From NCBI GenBank assembly GCA_963555705.1, contig OY743188.1, positions 27,735,383-27,799,382 of the forward strand: DNA of 64,000 bases, in the 5' to 3' direction. A program made the position numbers and the translations under genes. The notes beneath the pieces are model-generated. The model had not been told where the DNA came from. It saw only the letters and a list, made by a program, of their open reading frames with translations, and made no database searches. Positions 22,019 to 34,614 of the stretch are shown piece by piece; position 1 is the stretch's first letter, and every line of letters begins with the position of its first letter. The DNA comes from Ligustrum vulgare. Taxonomy: Eukaryota > Streptophyta > Magnoliopsida > Lamiales > Oleaceae.

Positions 22019-25000
22019 CACCTCCAAACTTTAACTTTTACTCGTCTCAAGCAAAATTATCTACTACTGCAATCAAGTAAAAATGAATATAGATCAACAA
22101 TGTTAGATAACTTGCAAATTACTCATGAGTGTAAAATTTTATAAATAATTCAAAAATATACTTCAAAATAATGCTACAAAAAAGAAGTTTAGCTTATTAT
22201 ATTTTCGATCGGTGTGCGTGTGTGCATAGTCACTTTCAATCATCAATTAGATTCGAGAATATTGATGAGTGAAGAGGTTTCAAGTTTCAATTAACCCACC
22301 ATTAGTGTTCAACTCTTTCATTTCCCACTCGTGACATTCATCCCCCTATAGATATTTATTTTCTTTCTCGAGATGCAATTCTAGAGGGTATTCTCAAATC
22401 ACTTATTTATTTTTCTACTCTAGTTTGGTTATGTTTTACCGATAATTTCGAAAATCTAGAAATGCACTGATTCTCCACTAAATGAGTGCTTCGACATTCA
22501 AGCTTATACTAAGCAATTCAAACACACTATTAATCTAAGCTTTTATGTAAGTACAAATGCATGATTTCTAAAACCTAACGTGATGAATGCTCGTGACTTC
22601 CTCATTCCCTTAAGCTTTCTAATTGACCCATGTAGAGAGCTTTAGGTGATAACTCCTGATCATTTTAAGATCAAAAGGTACCAGGTTTTGAAATATCCCT
22701 ACGGACTTAATAACTCGAGCAAAAAAAGCTACGAAGTGAGGTAGACTTATTGAGCAAATAAAATGATTTTTTTTTTTTTTTTGGTCTCTGTGTGTGTACC
22801 TTACTCATTAAACTTTCTAATTGATCCATGTAGCGATCTTTAGATCGGTGACTCCTAAGTTTCAAGCTTAAGGTACCAAGTTTGAAAATACTCCTACAAA
22901 CTTAATCACTCGAGTAAAAAAGGCTCCGAAATAAGGCAATGCAAGAATTAAAATGGGCTTAGATCTCTAGCATATGGCCATTACCTTGCTTATACTTGGC
23001 AAAAGACACTCCATACAAATATTTTATTTTTAACATGCATGCAATCATCACACGTCTAGACCATCTCCTTCACCTGGTTGACCACCCCCAAACTTATCAC
23101 AATAGGATCAAGAGATTTAGAGCATTAGGAAAAATTGAATATGTTGATAAAAACTAAAATACAAGCTCACAACCTAGTTCTTATACTCCATTAACCTCTT
23201 CAACCTTCAACAATTCCCAAACTTCACCAACAATCAATCATAACTATTGTGCTCAAGATAAATATGATCTTGCATGGACAAGCACTTTGTAAAAATAGAC
23301 ACAAGTAGCATATTGGTCATAAATCATGAATTAATAACAATTTTAAACATCAAGTAATCATGGAAGGCAAAGCTATCTAACATGTCAATACACAATAAGA
23401 AATCACCCCCAAACTTGAAATGCACATTGTCCTCAATGTGTAAAATAAAATCAAAGTAAGAGGAACGAAGTTACTAGACATCTCAAGAAGTGGTGGGGCA
23501 CTAATAAGTAGTCTTGGACATGTGAAAATCTCATTGCAAGCACCAGCAATCCACCCCCAAACTTGTGTTCAAGTCTCTCACCGAACACCTTGTGAGCATA
23601 CTATAAAAACACAAGAAAAGAGTATATATTAAGTGGTGAATGACCCAAAAATTTAAATCATATTCAACATCTCAATTCTAACTCATAAATCCAACATAAT
23701 TTGCCCATCCACCTCAACATTAAATCACACTTGAAGATAAAATACAATATGCACCATATGATTTAAAAATGAGTATTAAGTAAATTTTGACTTTGAAAGT
23801 TTGATATGAGTGTATGCTAGAATGAAATGAGAATACATTGAAGCTATTTCACACTACCCAACTTGAGGAAAATAAATATGGAAGATAAAGACTTGGTTCT
23901 AACCAACTTATTTGCAAGAAAGTAAATAAAATGCAAAAAATAAAAAATAATAAAGCAAGTAAAGGATAGAGAATGTGTTGTCTCCCATTAAGCGCTTATT
24001 TTTTAAAGTCATTAGATCGACTCTCCGCATAGATTCTTCATTGCACTCTAAATATAGCTTTTGATGTTTTTCCCATTTTTCTCTTTTGGTTTTACTCCAC
24101 TCTTCATTAACTCGAAATACTTGCACTTTGCCACTTCGAATGTCATGGAACTTGCCTATTCCATCCAATTCAAACTCAACAATGTAGACTTGCTCCTCCT
24201 CAAGTGGTTTAATCATAAAATCAATTATTGGACAATCAATGAAGTTGAGAAAATGTGATTTAATCTCTTCCTCATTAATTGCCACTCCTTCATGTGATTC
24301 ATGTGTTATTAACTTGTCATTCTTTTCAAGCTCATCTCCAATAGTTCATATCTCCTTGAATTGAATGACTGAACAAAAATTTGAATCCATGAGCAATGGC
24401 AAATTTTTCCTATTAATCCCCAAGAGCGGATACCCCCCCCCCCCCCCCCATTCGAAATCCTTCTCAATACATGGCATCTCCCGTAGGCATATCATCTTCA
24501 TCCAATTTGGCAAGCTCATTGTTATACTTTGCAAGTACCTTCTCATTCAATAGTGGAGGACCATCTCCCACAAGAGTGACGTCCTCATACCAATCATCCG
24601 GTACACAATCTCCCAATAGCATGTAACTCACATCCGATGTGTCAATTTCTTGTTTTTGACATTTCAAATATTGTCTAAACCAATAAATTTCGACGTAAGC
24701 AAACTATTGCCCGAGAACAAGCATTGTCTATTACAATGCATCTTATAACAAATTTCACAACTTGGATATTCTCCAAGCATGTCTTCATCACTCATGTTGA
24801 GATTGTTCATTGCAAATGCTTTCCTATTTTGCCAATGTTAAAATCAGATATGTATAGAAAGAAAACCAAACACAAGAGAGATTAGAATTGTGGTGGTTAA
24901 CCCAAGGTATCAAAATAAGACATAAAACAAAAATAATTACAAATTGCTAAAACTAAAATTAACTAAACTAATAATCAAATTAAAAACATTCCCCGGAAGC

Positions 25001-25020
25001 GGCTCCAAAAACTTGTTCCA
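22019..25020 (-). other. LARD interior with small minus-strand ORF remnants
   Basis: No gag-pol domain is visible. Two related ~180-bp blocks (22610-22750 and 22795-22945; each with TTTCTAATTGA(C/T)CCATGTAG, GGTACCA and AACTTAAT) form a tandem duplication. A frame at 24285-23908 (residues include SMRRVDLMTLKNKRLMGDNT) and one at 24667-24464 could be remnants of an element ORF, but I do not recognise a family. A C17 homopolymer lies at 24433-24449. Confidence 0.5.
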
Positions 25021-26519
25021 TAAAAGTATGTACCACAAGTGCACGAGTCGCGTACAATTAATAGAGTGGACTTTTGAGTTCGGGTTGTCGATCCCACGAA
25101 AAATGTATACTCAGTTACACTCTAATTAATTTAATCTTAACAAATGAAACACACAATTAAAAGATAAATTTTTGTGAATTCTAAATTAAAGAAACTAATT
25201 TTAAACCAAATTAAAATAAGGAAAATGAAAGATAAAATAGATGGAATTCATGATTTCACTTAACTCTCGCTTAAGTAATTTCTCAACACATGCAAATTAA
25301 TAAATTACTCATTTACAATGTTAGACCCGATTTTCAAAGTTTAGCTAATTACCTCACTCAAGTGAAATTAACCCTAATCAATTGGTTTAACATACTATAT
25401 CTCCATGTCAAATAAAACTCAATTAATTGCATTAACTCTTTGTAAAAATAGCTCTATGGATCACCTGAGGATAATAGTATATCTCTAGCTATCTCCTAAA
25501 TTAATGCATAGGGCATTTGTTATTTGGTTAAAATGCACAATATCTCTTGATTATCATACAATTCCCAAAACATATATTTGGTAATCAATCAAACACATGA
25601 AATAATCTGAATAATAAATACACATGAAATGAGCTCAAAATTAATAAACAAACATTAAAATTACTTAAACTAAGTTAAGCTATATCAATCATCCCAACAT
25701 AAAATAAATAGCTCATTGTATAAATATTGCAGAAAAGCTGAGTTTTATAAAAATATATCACAAAATATAGAAATCAAAGATTAAAAATACAAAATAATGA
25801 AATAAATCACTTCCATTGATTTTTACTCCAAAATTCCTTCGACAATGCTTTGAATCTTCACATCACTTCTTGTTTCATTACTTCAATGGAGACTAACAAC
25901 TTGGAAACAAAATTAAACTACAAACTAAAGAAAAACAAAGAAAAGAAGAGAAAAGAAAAGAAGAAGAAAAGTAAAAGTAAAAAAGAGGCTAGGGTTTTGG
26001 ACTAGAAAATTAAATTTCGGAATTAGCTTGCAAATAGGCTGCTCGGCCAGGTGAGCTTAAAGCTGGAGGTAGCGCATCATAGGAAAATTAACACTCCCTA
26101 TTTGGGGCAGTGTTCGTGCGTCGCGCGGTTAAAATGAACGTGCGGCCACGCGATGATAGTACGCATGGCCTTTCAAATTTTTTGCATTCAAGTCCCTCAT
26201 CTTCTGGTCTTCTTCAATTTAGTCCTCAAATTTTTATTTTTATTACAAATATGCCCCTAAAATATTTGCACTTCTAGTCCTTCAATTTCATGAGATGTTA
26301 CAATTGAGTCCCTGAACTTTTGTTTTCTTTCAATTAAGTCATTGGACATCAAATTTGCTTCTCTTTTAGCTCAATTGCTCTTCGATCTTGTTCATTTTCA
26401 TTCCAATTGAGGTTTACCAATTCTATAAGATAAACACAATTTATATGTAGAAATTTACTCAATTTATCAATTAAAGTGTCGATTTAAGAGTTAAAATAAG
26501 TGTGCAAAGCACACTTACA
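25021..26519 (-). repeat. Right (5') LTR, about 1.5 kb
   Basis: The longer partner of 21174-22018. It ends AAGTGTGCAAAGCACACTTACA and includes GC-richer sequence near 26040-26160 not kept in the left copy. Confidence 0.75.
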
Positions 26520-27046
26520 AAGAAAATAGTGGCGGTTATGTTCAACAACCCATTGGGGTAAAAAAGAAAAAATAATAAAGAATTTTCATATATATGATTC
26601 AATCAATTGCAGAAAATAATCGAGAAATCACTCAGATTTTGAAGAAAGGAAGCGATGACAAACAAAAAAAGTTATGAAATTCAAATGCTTTGAGCTGAAA
26701 CTGAGTCGAAAAAAGTAGTTGTTGCAAAATTTCGAGAAGAGAAAAAAATTTTACTTAAAGACTTGGACTCCATACCTGATCCAAGTCTATGTGAGTTTAT
26801 TCGAAACGAACAACTGCCAATTATGAAAAGCTCAACTCCATTCAGTCAATATTTTGATGGTCTAGGAGTATCTGGAAATTACTTACTAGATTATTCAATT
26901 CTCATACTTTACTTCTCGTGTTTTATTATATCATGTTTAATTATCGTGTCGTGATTTTATGTTCTTCATTTCCACCTATCAATTATGTAACTTTTTAATT
27001 TTAATCATGAGCAATTTAATTTTAATATTATCATCAGTTTTTATTT
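26520..27046 (+). other. Unassigned; short coding-like fragment
   Basis: Around 26730-26910 the plus strand reads REEKKILLKDLDSIPDPS and, further on, FSQYFDGLGVSGNYL. This resembles C-terminal parts of Myb/NAM-associated proteins linked to PIF/Harbinger elements, but the match is a guess from pattern. The rest is AT-rich with no recognised feature. Confidence 0.3.
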
Positions 27047-27622
27047 ATATTATATTAAATCAATTTATTATGTTAATAAAGTAACAACAAATAACAAAGA
27101 ATATAAATAAATTTAACCAAACAAAATAATGATCAATCGACTTAGAAGGAAGAAACAGATTTTGTATACAAAATTAAGGGGCAAAATTGGGAAAACTCTA
27201 ACACTAAAATCAACTCCATTTTGAAGATGCAAATGCAGTATGATTGGAGCCAGCAATTCACTTAATTTGAGAGTTTCTCTCCATCTCAGCATCGGGTTGA
27301 AGATGCTCTTAGCTTTTGTTCAGTGGTCAATCAAATTAGTTTAAATTTATTTTTTGGGTTTTTTAGGTAAAATATGTTAAAAATTGGAAAGAGAAAATGT
27401 TCGTGGTCAAAAAGTGATTTGAAAAATTATGTAATTTAAAATTTTGGTTTAAACAAGGGCCATTCAAATAGAGGATTAATCCGGGGGGGGGGGGGGGTGG
27501 ACGGGTGGGTGGACGAAGGTTAATAGGTATAATTTTTATTAATAAAATATTTAAGTAATAATGATTTATGTTTAATTAGCACTTGATTTTTAAGAAGGTA
27601 AAACTCATCATTTATTATTACA
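27047..27622. repeat. Tandem duplication, unit 1 (576 bp)
   Basis: Starts ATATTATATTAAAT and continues through AACCAAACAAAATAATG, GATGCAGTATGATTGGAGCC-like and AACAAGGGCC blocks. The same start recurs at 27623 and the rest is found, in order, in the two pieces of unit 2 at 31064-31408 and 34489-34614. It contains a G15 run at 27483-27497 that unit 2 lacks. This copy is the uninterrupted version. Confidence 0.85.
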
Positions 27623-28081
27623 ATATTATATTAAATTAATTTATTATGTTAATAAAATAATAACAAATAACAAAGAATATAAATAAATTTAACCAAACAA
27701 AATAATAAAAAAAAATAATGATCCATGGACATAGAAGGAAGAAACAAATTTGGTATACAAAATTGTTGGAATATTTTGTGTATAGTGACTCCACAGAAAT
27801 AAGATAATTATATCAAATCCCTGCCGACAAATGGACAGAGCAACTACAAGGAAACAATAAAAAGAAAAGAGACAAAGTCGAGGCAAGTGTTGAACACTTT
27901 GTCCTTAAGTTGTATTGCTGCGTAACGGTGCCTACGATTTATGGCAATCGACTCCTAGAATACAACAACTCCCACTTGTATTTGTAGCACTCCAAAATAC
28001 AATTAAAATAAGCCAAAATATGGTTTTTGTACTCCAAAAATGAATACGAAAAGAATATCAAAAGTATGTAACAAAATGTAA

Positions 28082-30645
28082 GGCCCTGTTCTCTTTACTG
28101 TTTTTATGTTGTTTTCTGTTTTTATTCTCAAAACAATTAAAATGCGTTCTCTTTATCATTTTCGAAAATGAATTTTGGAAAACGAAAAAATAAATTGTGA
28201 AGGAAACACAAAACATCAGAAATGACATTTTGCGCGTTTTGAGTTTAAAAGCTACAGTAATATCCAAAACGCCGATCTCGCCCAAAACACGCGGGAGGCA
28301 ATCGCTCCCTTCCTTGCATCTATCGTCTTTCCTTTTCCCTTTTCACCATGCTCCAAACCCTCGCATCCATTGTCCATAGCGGTGCCCTCGGCAGAATTAG
28401 TCGTCGACGGTGGTGTAATGTTTTCAGGTAATATGCCAAATCCTGCCATAAAATATTCCTTTAATCAACTGGGTACAACTATTATTTCACCTGAGTTGTT
28501 TCAAATCACGATCTGGAGACTCAGTACACTCTGCATTCGAGAATTTCATCTTCTTCTTGGTGGCAATCTCTCAAAATTTCTTGGATTAATGTACTGGACT
28601 TTGTTCACTTTACATAGATTCAACTTTCATTCGAGTTATTTCCACTTTTTTGGGGATTAATCGAGCTGGAGAGGAAGGAGTCGATGTTCATCAGATTTTG
28701 AAATCAACTGGGTTTTTGCACTGTTTTCCAGGCATGCTACTAGCTGGGCTGTTCTTCGTAGGTAACTTCAAGTCTCCTCACTCAGTTTGATTTTTGAATG
28801 ATTTTGAGCTGTTCTTTTTGTATTTTTTCTGCTGTTGTATCCTTCGGCCTATCAAATGGGGTATAAGAAGCATAAAAAACAAACTTTTAGGAAACTTGAC
28901 TTGGTTGGGGATGTAGAACCGATTCCTGCAGGTGTTGGGATAGTGAATTGTGCTAAGGGTAAAGGTCCTTCTAAAGTTGACACGTCTTCTAAAGCCTTTT
29001 AGGATGAATTGTGCTCTGATGATACCAAGTCCCCAAGTATTTCAAGGACCTTGGGATACAAGGATACAGCCTCTGTTGACTCTATTGGGGAAATACAGGA
29101 TATTGACACTAACGTTGTGGAAGTAGAAGACACAATTGTTGAGAATACTCTTAAGGCCACATGGTCAGCTAAAGATAATAGGAAACATTAAAGTGGCTTA
29201 ACTCTTCAAGATGTGGATTACCTTGATGGAGAAATTTGCATAGAGAAGGAGGAAAGTAATGATCTTGATGATTGGGGCTTCTGCCTGATTGGCTGCTTTG
29301 CTTCAAAATTCTTGGGTAAGTTAACTCTTGACCTAATTTACAAATCTTGGGGAGTAAAGTATTGTAAATTGAGAACCCTCACCCTGCCAAGGAGATCCAG
29401 CAAAAAATCTCCACATCAGAGGTTCGAGTTTCCCACGTGCAAAGTGAGCTTAGATCTTTAATTCAGAAGTCGAATATTGCATCAATTTCAACATGGATGA
29501 AGAATTCAGGCAATGGGGAGGACAAGTTTTGTTTGATTCCAATAAGGAGGGTGGCGGAGGACCCATGATAGGTACTGGTTGCTGTGGAACTTGCTGTTGA
29601 AGACTAAATTAATGTTGCTGAATCCTGATGAAGCGCTGAACAATTATGAAAGCTTGATAAAGAATAACTAGATTAGAAGATGATTTTTTGTTGTATGGAT
29701 TTTTGAAGTAAAAGTAGAATTGGAATGAAAAGTGTACTGAGTATATTATTCATTGGAAATGAAAGTAACAGATTCGAGGCAATTAGAAATCGGATTATAT
29801 TATTCCTAATTTCTAATTTTTATTCCTGACCTCTTTTTCTTGTGGTAGCTGATGTTTTGCAACTAAAATATCAAAAGTATATTATTCTTGATTTTTATTC
29901 AACTTCTTCACCAACGAAATCGGAAGGTATTATCGGATTTTATTAGTTGAAGAGGTGCTTGATTAGGTGGTGAAATACAATGAAGATCCTAATTGGCTGA
30001 TCTTATTTATTGTATGAAGTATTTTTTTATGCATATTTGAACTATAATTTAAAGTGATATATTTGCTACTACCCAGGTTCTATGTTCTTACTTGGTAATA
30101 CGATGAATATTGGAAAGTTACTGCGTAAAAGCCAGTCAAGTATCCGGGCTCTGGTTACCAATACACTCGTTGAGATTGTTAATGGCCAAATTTATCCTCA
30201 CTATGAGTGTGATATGAAATTGTTAATGACCAAATTTGTACTTCAACTTGGCCATCTAATATGTTGAGATTCAAAAATTGTTGATGTAAACTTATTTTGA
30301 CTTTGAAATTTATTTTATTGAGTCAAACTCTATGTTTGATTATTTTGTTTACATGGATTGAGGAAGTAATTGAGATTTAAACTTAATTATGACAACAACA
30401 CTTAAATAAGCTAATTTCTTATAATATAGATTAAAATTTCAAAATACAAGAATTTTTACAATTTAATCAAAAAACAAATTAATTATAAATAGTCAATGTG
30501 TTGTTCTGCAAAATTTCAAACAGAACATGTTTTTCAATTTTTCATTTTCAGAAATAGTTTTTAGAAATGACAAACCAAACGCATTTTCAGCAAATTTGAA
30601 AATAGCAAATGAAAATAGAATATGAGATACAAACAGAACGCCACC
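28082..30645. mobile_element. PIF/Harbinger-type element, 2.56 kb
   Basis: Ends GGCCCTGTTCTCTTT and (inverted) GGTGGCGTTCTGTTTG are imperfect terminal inverted repeats. They are flanked by TAA at 28079-28081 and 30646-30648, the 3-bp TWA duplication of this superfamily. Subterminal TTTTCGAAAATG-type sequence matches the 869-bp relative at 45969-46837. No transposase was recognised. It carries a LINE ORF1-like fragment. Confidence 0.75.
28856..29460 (+). pseudogene. LINE ORF1-like (DUF4283-type) fragment
   Basis: From ATG 28856 the frame reads MGYKKHKKQTFRKLD, breaks at a TAG near 29001 and a TAA at 29189, and continues as DDWGFCLIGCFASKFLG and KSWGVKYCKL. The motif of a 'cLiGyFagkfPG' segment followed by 'SWgVky' is that of DUF4283 proteins encoded by plant LINEs and relatives. 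No RT is nearby. The fragment sits inside a Harbinger-type element, possibly as captured sequence. Confidence 0.5.
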
Positions 30646-31408
30646 TAAGAATTTTGATTTAAGGAAGAGGGGAGAATCATACTGTGATAGCATTTCATTG
30701 GTGTGAGGAATATGACATCCCAACGGTCCTATTTACAGATGATGAAGGGTTGTGGATGAAGTGGTGTGTAGCTAAATCATGCATCACTTCGAAAAGACAC
30801 AACTTTTTGGACACCATGTGATCGCATGGTTTTTATACGATTTTTATACCATGCGATCGTCTGGTTAAAAATTCGACCAACTTTTTCCCTTCTTCGTAAT
30901 TTCTCATTCATCCGATACCCGTTTCTACGCCCTGAAGCGATGAAGTGGCAAAACGAATTGGGTCGGGTTTGAATATTTGGCCGAAGTTGACATAAAGTTA
31001 CTTCAGTCAGTTTCCAATACTTAAGCAATTTCTTGATTTATTAAACCAATATCCAACAAAAATTAAGAGGCAAAATTGGAAAAAAAAAAAATCTTTAAAA
31101 CTAAAATAAACTCCATTTTGAAGATGCAGATGCAGTATGATTGGAGCCTGCAATTCACTTAATTTGAGAGTTCCTCTCCATTTTAGCGTTGGGTTGGAGA
31201 TGCTCTTAGCCTTTGTTCGGCAGTCAATTAAATTGGTCTAAATTGATTTATTTGAGTTTTTTAGGTAAAATATGCGGTTAAAATTGGAGAGAGAAAATGT
31301 GTATAGTTAAAAAGTAATTTGAGAAATTGTGTAATTTAAAATTTGGTTTAAACAAGGGCCGTCAAATAGAGGCTTAATTGAGGGATGGGTGGGTAGGTGG
31401 GGTGGAGT

Positions 31409-34400
31409 TAGGGGTGGACAAAAAAAGGGGAACTGAGAAGATCGAACCGAAAAAATGGGAACCGGCCAGTTTTTATAAAAAAAATCATGAATTTGGTTCC
31501 GAAACCGAGAACCGATCCTTTCTCTATTCAGTTTTTGGTTCCTCAGGTTGGACCGAAAAAATCGAAAGTATTAGATAAAGTCACAGCATGCCGTTAGTTA
31601 CTGCTGCAGTGCTGCCTACTAGTTTTCCAATTAATTGATTTTTGGCCCATTTTTCATTTGTAGCCCAAGCCTTTCAAAGTTAACTTAAAACTTAACACCT
31701 CTAATCTTAACTCTTAAGTTCTAAACTCTAAAGTTTCTAACTCAACCACTAACCAGCAAGAAACCGATGGCAGTAAGGCTAGTGTTCCAAGCCCTAGAAG
31801 ATTATAAGTCATTCTATATTTCTATCCCATATTTCTCCTTCTTTCTGTAGCGGCACTTTGCTAAGTTACTTCAGACTTCAGAGATTTCATAATTTGATAA
31901 TCAATCCACAGTTCAACACTTTCTCATCCAAGCCCAGCCATCTCCACTCTTTCATCTGTCATGCCTTCGGTAAGTTGTATGATGATTTGTAAAAATAGAC
32001 AGTAGAATTTTATCATTGCATTTTTACGCTACTTGGCATAATTTTTGAGTTTATAGCCAAGTTTTATTCCATAAAGCATAGGTTCTATATATAGTCTCTC
32101 TCTAGTTTCTCCCTCTGTTTAATGTTTATATGTACTAGTACGAATAGATACATATGTCACTACGTCTGGGAAGATGAAACAAGAATGGTTTTAGGAAGAT
32201 GAGTTGTCGATTAAGTATTGGAGATAAGAGTTGTTTAGTTGTTAGTGTCGGTTAGGGCCACATGTTTAGAACGGTTCATACAACCTAATACAAAAGGTGA
32301 AACTTTACACTTTTATTTCTAATTTTCTATTATAGTGGTGAATTGATATGAATATGATGGTTGGGCTGTTATTCTTGTTGAGAAGTTTGTGACTGAGATT
32401 TGTGAGATTTAGATATTAACTAGTATTAGGGTTTATGTATCTTTTAAAAAATTTCTCATCTACTCAATTTTTTGTTCCTATAATTTCAATAATTATTCTA
32501 TTTAAATTGTGCATTAAAAATGCCATTTGTTATTTGTTTTCTTACAATTAATTATCTCTAAATTTATAGAAGAATAAAGAAAAGCTTAGTTGAGGAACTG
32601 AAAGTAAAAAGAGTGGAAAGCTATGATCGGAAATTTGGCACCATTTCAGTAAAATAGGCGCTGGACAAACATCAAAGTGCAATTATTGCAGAATTGTCTT
32701 GGCAAATGATCGAAAGCCAATGGAACTTCTAGTATGTGGAAGCATATTAAGGTAATGTATTGCATATAGAAGTTGTCAGATTGATGATAAGCAAAAGAAT
32801 TTAACTACAGAAAGAGTTGATTGTGAAAATTTTGAGGCTCCCATGTTCAAACTTACCACTTCGGGGTATAATAAAGAAGCATGTAGAAAAAATTATTTAA
32901 TGTTGGATAGTGCCTTGAATTTTGAGAAAGCATTTGGACGAATGGAAGACGGAGATGGATTTTATTACAGTTATTTTGGTGAGCGAGAAAATGGAAAAGA
33001 AATAGTGGGGCCTTCTAGTAGTGAAGATCGGGAAAAAGCTAGGAAATTTTCCAAATTCTTAAAAACATTTTATGATGTCGCTTTGAAATTTAGTTATTCC
33101 TTAATTGTTACTTCAAATCTCTACTTTAAAGAAGTTTACAACATTGAAAATGCATTGGAATTATTGGGTACGAAAAATGAAAGTTTTTAAAGTAGTATGG
33201 CTCGCAATATGAAGGTCAAGTTTGATAAGTATTGGGGTACACTTGAAAAAATGAACTAGATTTGATTTTATCAATTCTTCTAGACCTCGGTACAAGTTGG
33301 ATTATGTGATATATTGTGCGGGTGTATTGTATGATGTTAATAAGGTCAACACAATAAAACATGAAATTACAAATTTGTTGTATGCCTTGTATGATGAGTA
33401 CATGAGTTGGCATCGTAGTAGTTCTAATAGAGAAGTACGGCAAGAAATTGTGTTAGAAGAAGAAGAAGAAGAAGATGATGATGATGATGCTGAATGCATT
33501 TAATAAAGTTGATTGGGGTATAAGAAATTGAAAACAAACAATATGGATTTGTCTGGAAAAGATCGGATTCAAAAATATTTGATTGAAAGTACCGAGGATT
33601 CCGGGAATGAAAACTTTGACATATTGTATTGGTGGAAAATTAATAAACCAAGATTTGATATTTTGTCTGAGGTAGCGAGGGATGTACTTGTCATTCCAGT
33701 CTCTACAGTTGCTTCAGAGTCAGCTTTTAGTACTAGGGGTCGAATTCTAGATTCATTTAGGAGTTCTTTAACTCCTAAAAACGTTGAGGCCTTAATTTGT
33801 ACACAGAATTGTTTACGTGAGGAATCTAGACTTTTCAAAGTAGGCAATGATGGAGTATGCATCAATGAGATAGAGTTGAAGAAGATTGAAATGGGTGATT
33901 AAATTTACAGTTTCTACATACACGTTATAAATTGTTTGATCAACGCTTGTTTTAGTTGTGATATTTTATTTACTTTTATAGAGATTGTAAATGCTACGTC
34001 TAATGCAGTGGAGGTGGATGATTAAATGAATGATCGAATGATTTGTATCTTAACATTTCATTTCACTAATACTTTAGACAACATTTACTACCATTCAAAC
34101 TTAATTTTTTTTTTTCTTGTAGGAAGAGTTGGTACGTGAAGAACTCGTGAAATTTGATGTTTACAATGCTTTATTGATGTATTTTGAAGATATATTTAGC
34201 TTTCAATTTTGTCATTCGATATGGTTGTATCATATAATTATATTAGGATTATTTGGTTGTTTTTCTTTTCCTTCAATTTGGAGCTTAAATTTAACAAGTC
34301 TTATTGATATGTTTTGGATTATCTATTTGACACTTTGGTTGCGAATAATTAGATATTTTTCGTATTTGCATCAAATTTAATTTTTTAATAGGAACCGAAA

Positions 34401-34480
34401 AATAACCGATAACCAAACCGAAACCGAAATTATTCGGTTCTTGTTATTAAAGGAACCAAACTGACAAACGTCCGCCCCTC
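31409..34480 (+). mobile_element. hAT element with decayed transposase (3.07 kb)
   Basis: Ends TAGGGGTGGACAAA and ACGTCCGCCCCTC are terminal inverted repeats. The 8-bp duplication GGTGGAGT is perfect on both sides. Subterminal GAACCGAAA repeats match the short hAT elements at 13756, 18669 and 35721, making this the likely coding member of the family. Confidence 0.93.
31961..33902 (+). pseudogene. hAT transposase, internally deleted
   Basis: A probable first mini-exon (ATG 31961, three codons, then GTAAGT) leads to an exon starting near 32570. A BED-type zinc finger is seen as CNYCRIVLANDRKP, then after a frame change TSSMWKHIK (32680-32755). Much of the DDE core is missing. The frame at 32843-33190 resumes in the region usually beginning with R-W-N-S-T-Y (here YLMLDSALNFEKAFGRM). 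KFDKYWG and RYKLDYV follow in other frames. The C-terminal hAT dimerisation domain (33513-33902) is well kept: FDILYWWKINKPRFDILSEV, VIPVSTVASESAFS, GRILDSFRSSLTP. An acidic E/D run at 33458-33490 is coded by a GAA/GAT microsatellite. Multiple frameshifts and the deletion make it inactive. Confidence 0.88.
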
Positions 34481-34614
34481 GGTGGAGTTGGGTGTGTAGA
34501 TGAAGGTTAATAGGTTTAATTTTTAATAATAAAATATTTATTTAATAATTATTTATGTTTAGTTAGCACTTGATTTTTAAAATGGTAAAACTCATCATCT
34601 TATTATTACAATAT

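Larger units (their letters stand above)
21174..26519 (-). mobile_element. Non-autonomous Ty3-type (LARD-like) LTR element
   Basis: Two direct repeats, about 21174-22018 and 25021-26519, flank a 3-kb interior. Read on the minus strand, the right LTR is followed by ACAAGTTTTTGGAGCCGCTT, a sequence type commonly found just after the 5' LTR of plant Ty3 elements. The left LTR is preceded by TTTGGAGGTG and starts TGATAAGTGTG. The left LTR lacks about 650 bp present in the right one (join near 21722). No pol domain is recognisable. A target-site duplication was not found. Confidence 0.75.
27764..31058. mobile_element. Solo LTR (about 728 bp) interrupted by a Harbinger-type element
   Basis: Starts TGTTGGAATATT and ends AATATCCAACA, flanked by perfect 5-bp AAAAT. 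No second LTR or internal region is seen. After removing the 28082-30645 element and one TAA, 728 bp remain, a typical LTR length. It is therefore read as a solo LTR left by LTR-LTR recombination; the copia-like TGTTGGATATT end suggests the superfamily. Confidence 0.8.
27623..34614. repeat. Tandem duplication, unit 2, split by two insertions
   Basis: Pieces 27623-27763, 31064-31408 and 34489-34614 (about 612 bp in all) are collinear with unit 1. The breaks coincide exactly with target duplications AAAAT (27759-27763/31059-31063) and GGTGGAGT (31401-31408/34481-34488). Unit 1 thus serves as an in-window empty site for both insertions. Confidence 0.85.

Noticed and set aside
24346..24546. Glycine-run minus-strand ORF
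   Set aside because: Produced by the C17 homopolymer; no domain.
29415..29440. Possible tRNA-derived SINE B box (GGTTCGAGTTTCC)
   Set aside because: No A box at the right distance, no poly(A) tail or target duplication; kept only as part of the LINE-like fragment.
2377..31058. Relationship between the 727-bp Retand LTR and the 728-bp solo LTR
   Set aside because: Lengths agree by chance; the sequences and terminal bases beyond TGTTG/CAACA differ.
33302..33499. Serine-rich minus-strand ORF
   Set aside because: Antisense of the GAA/GAT microsatellite coding an acidic run in the hAT transposase.
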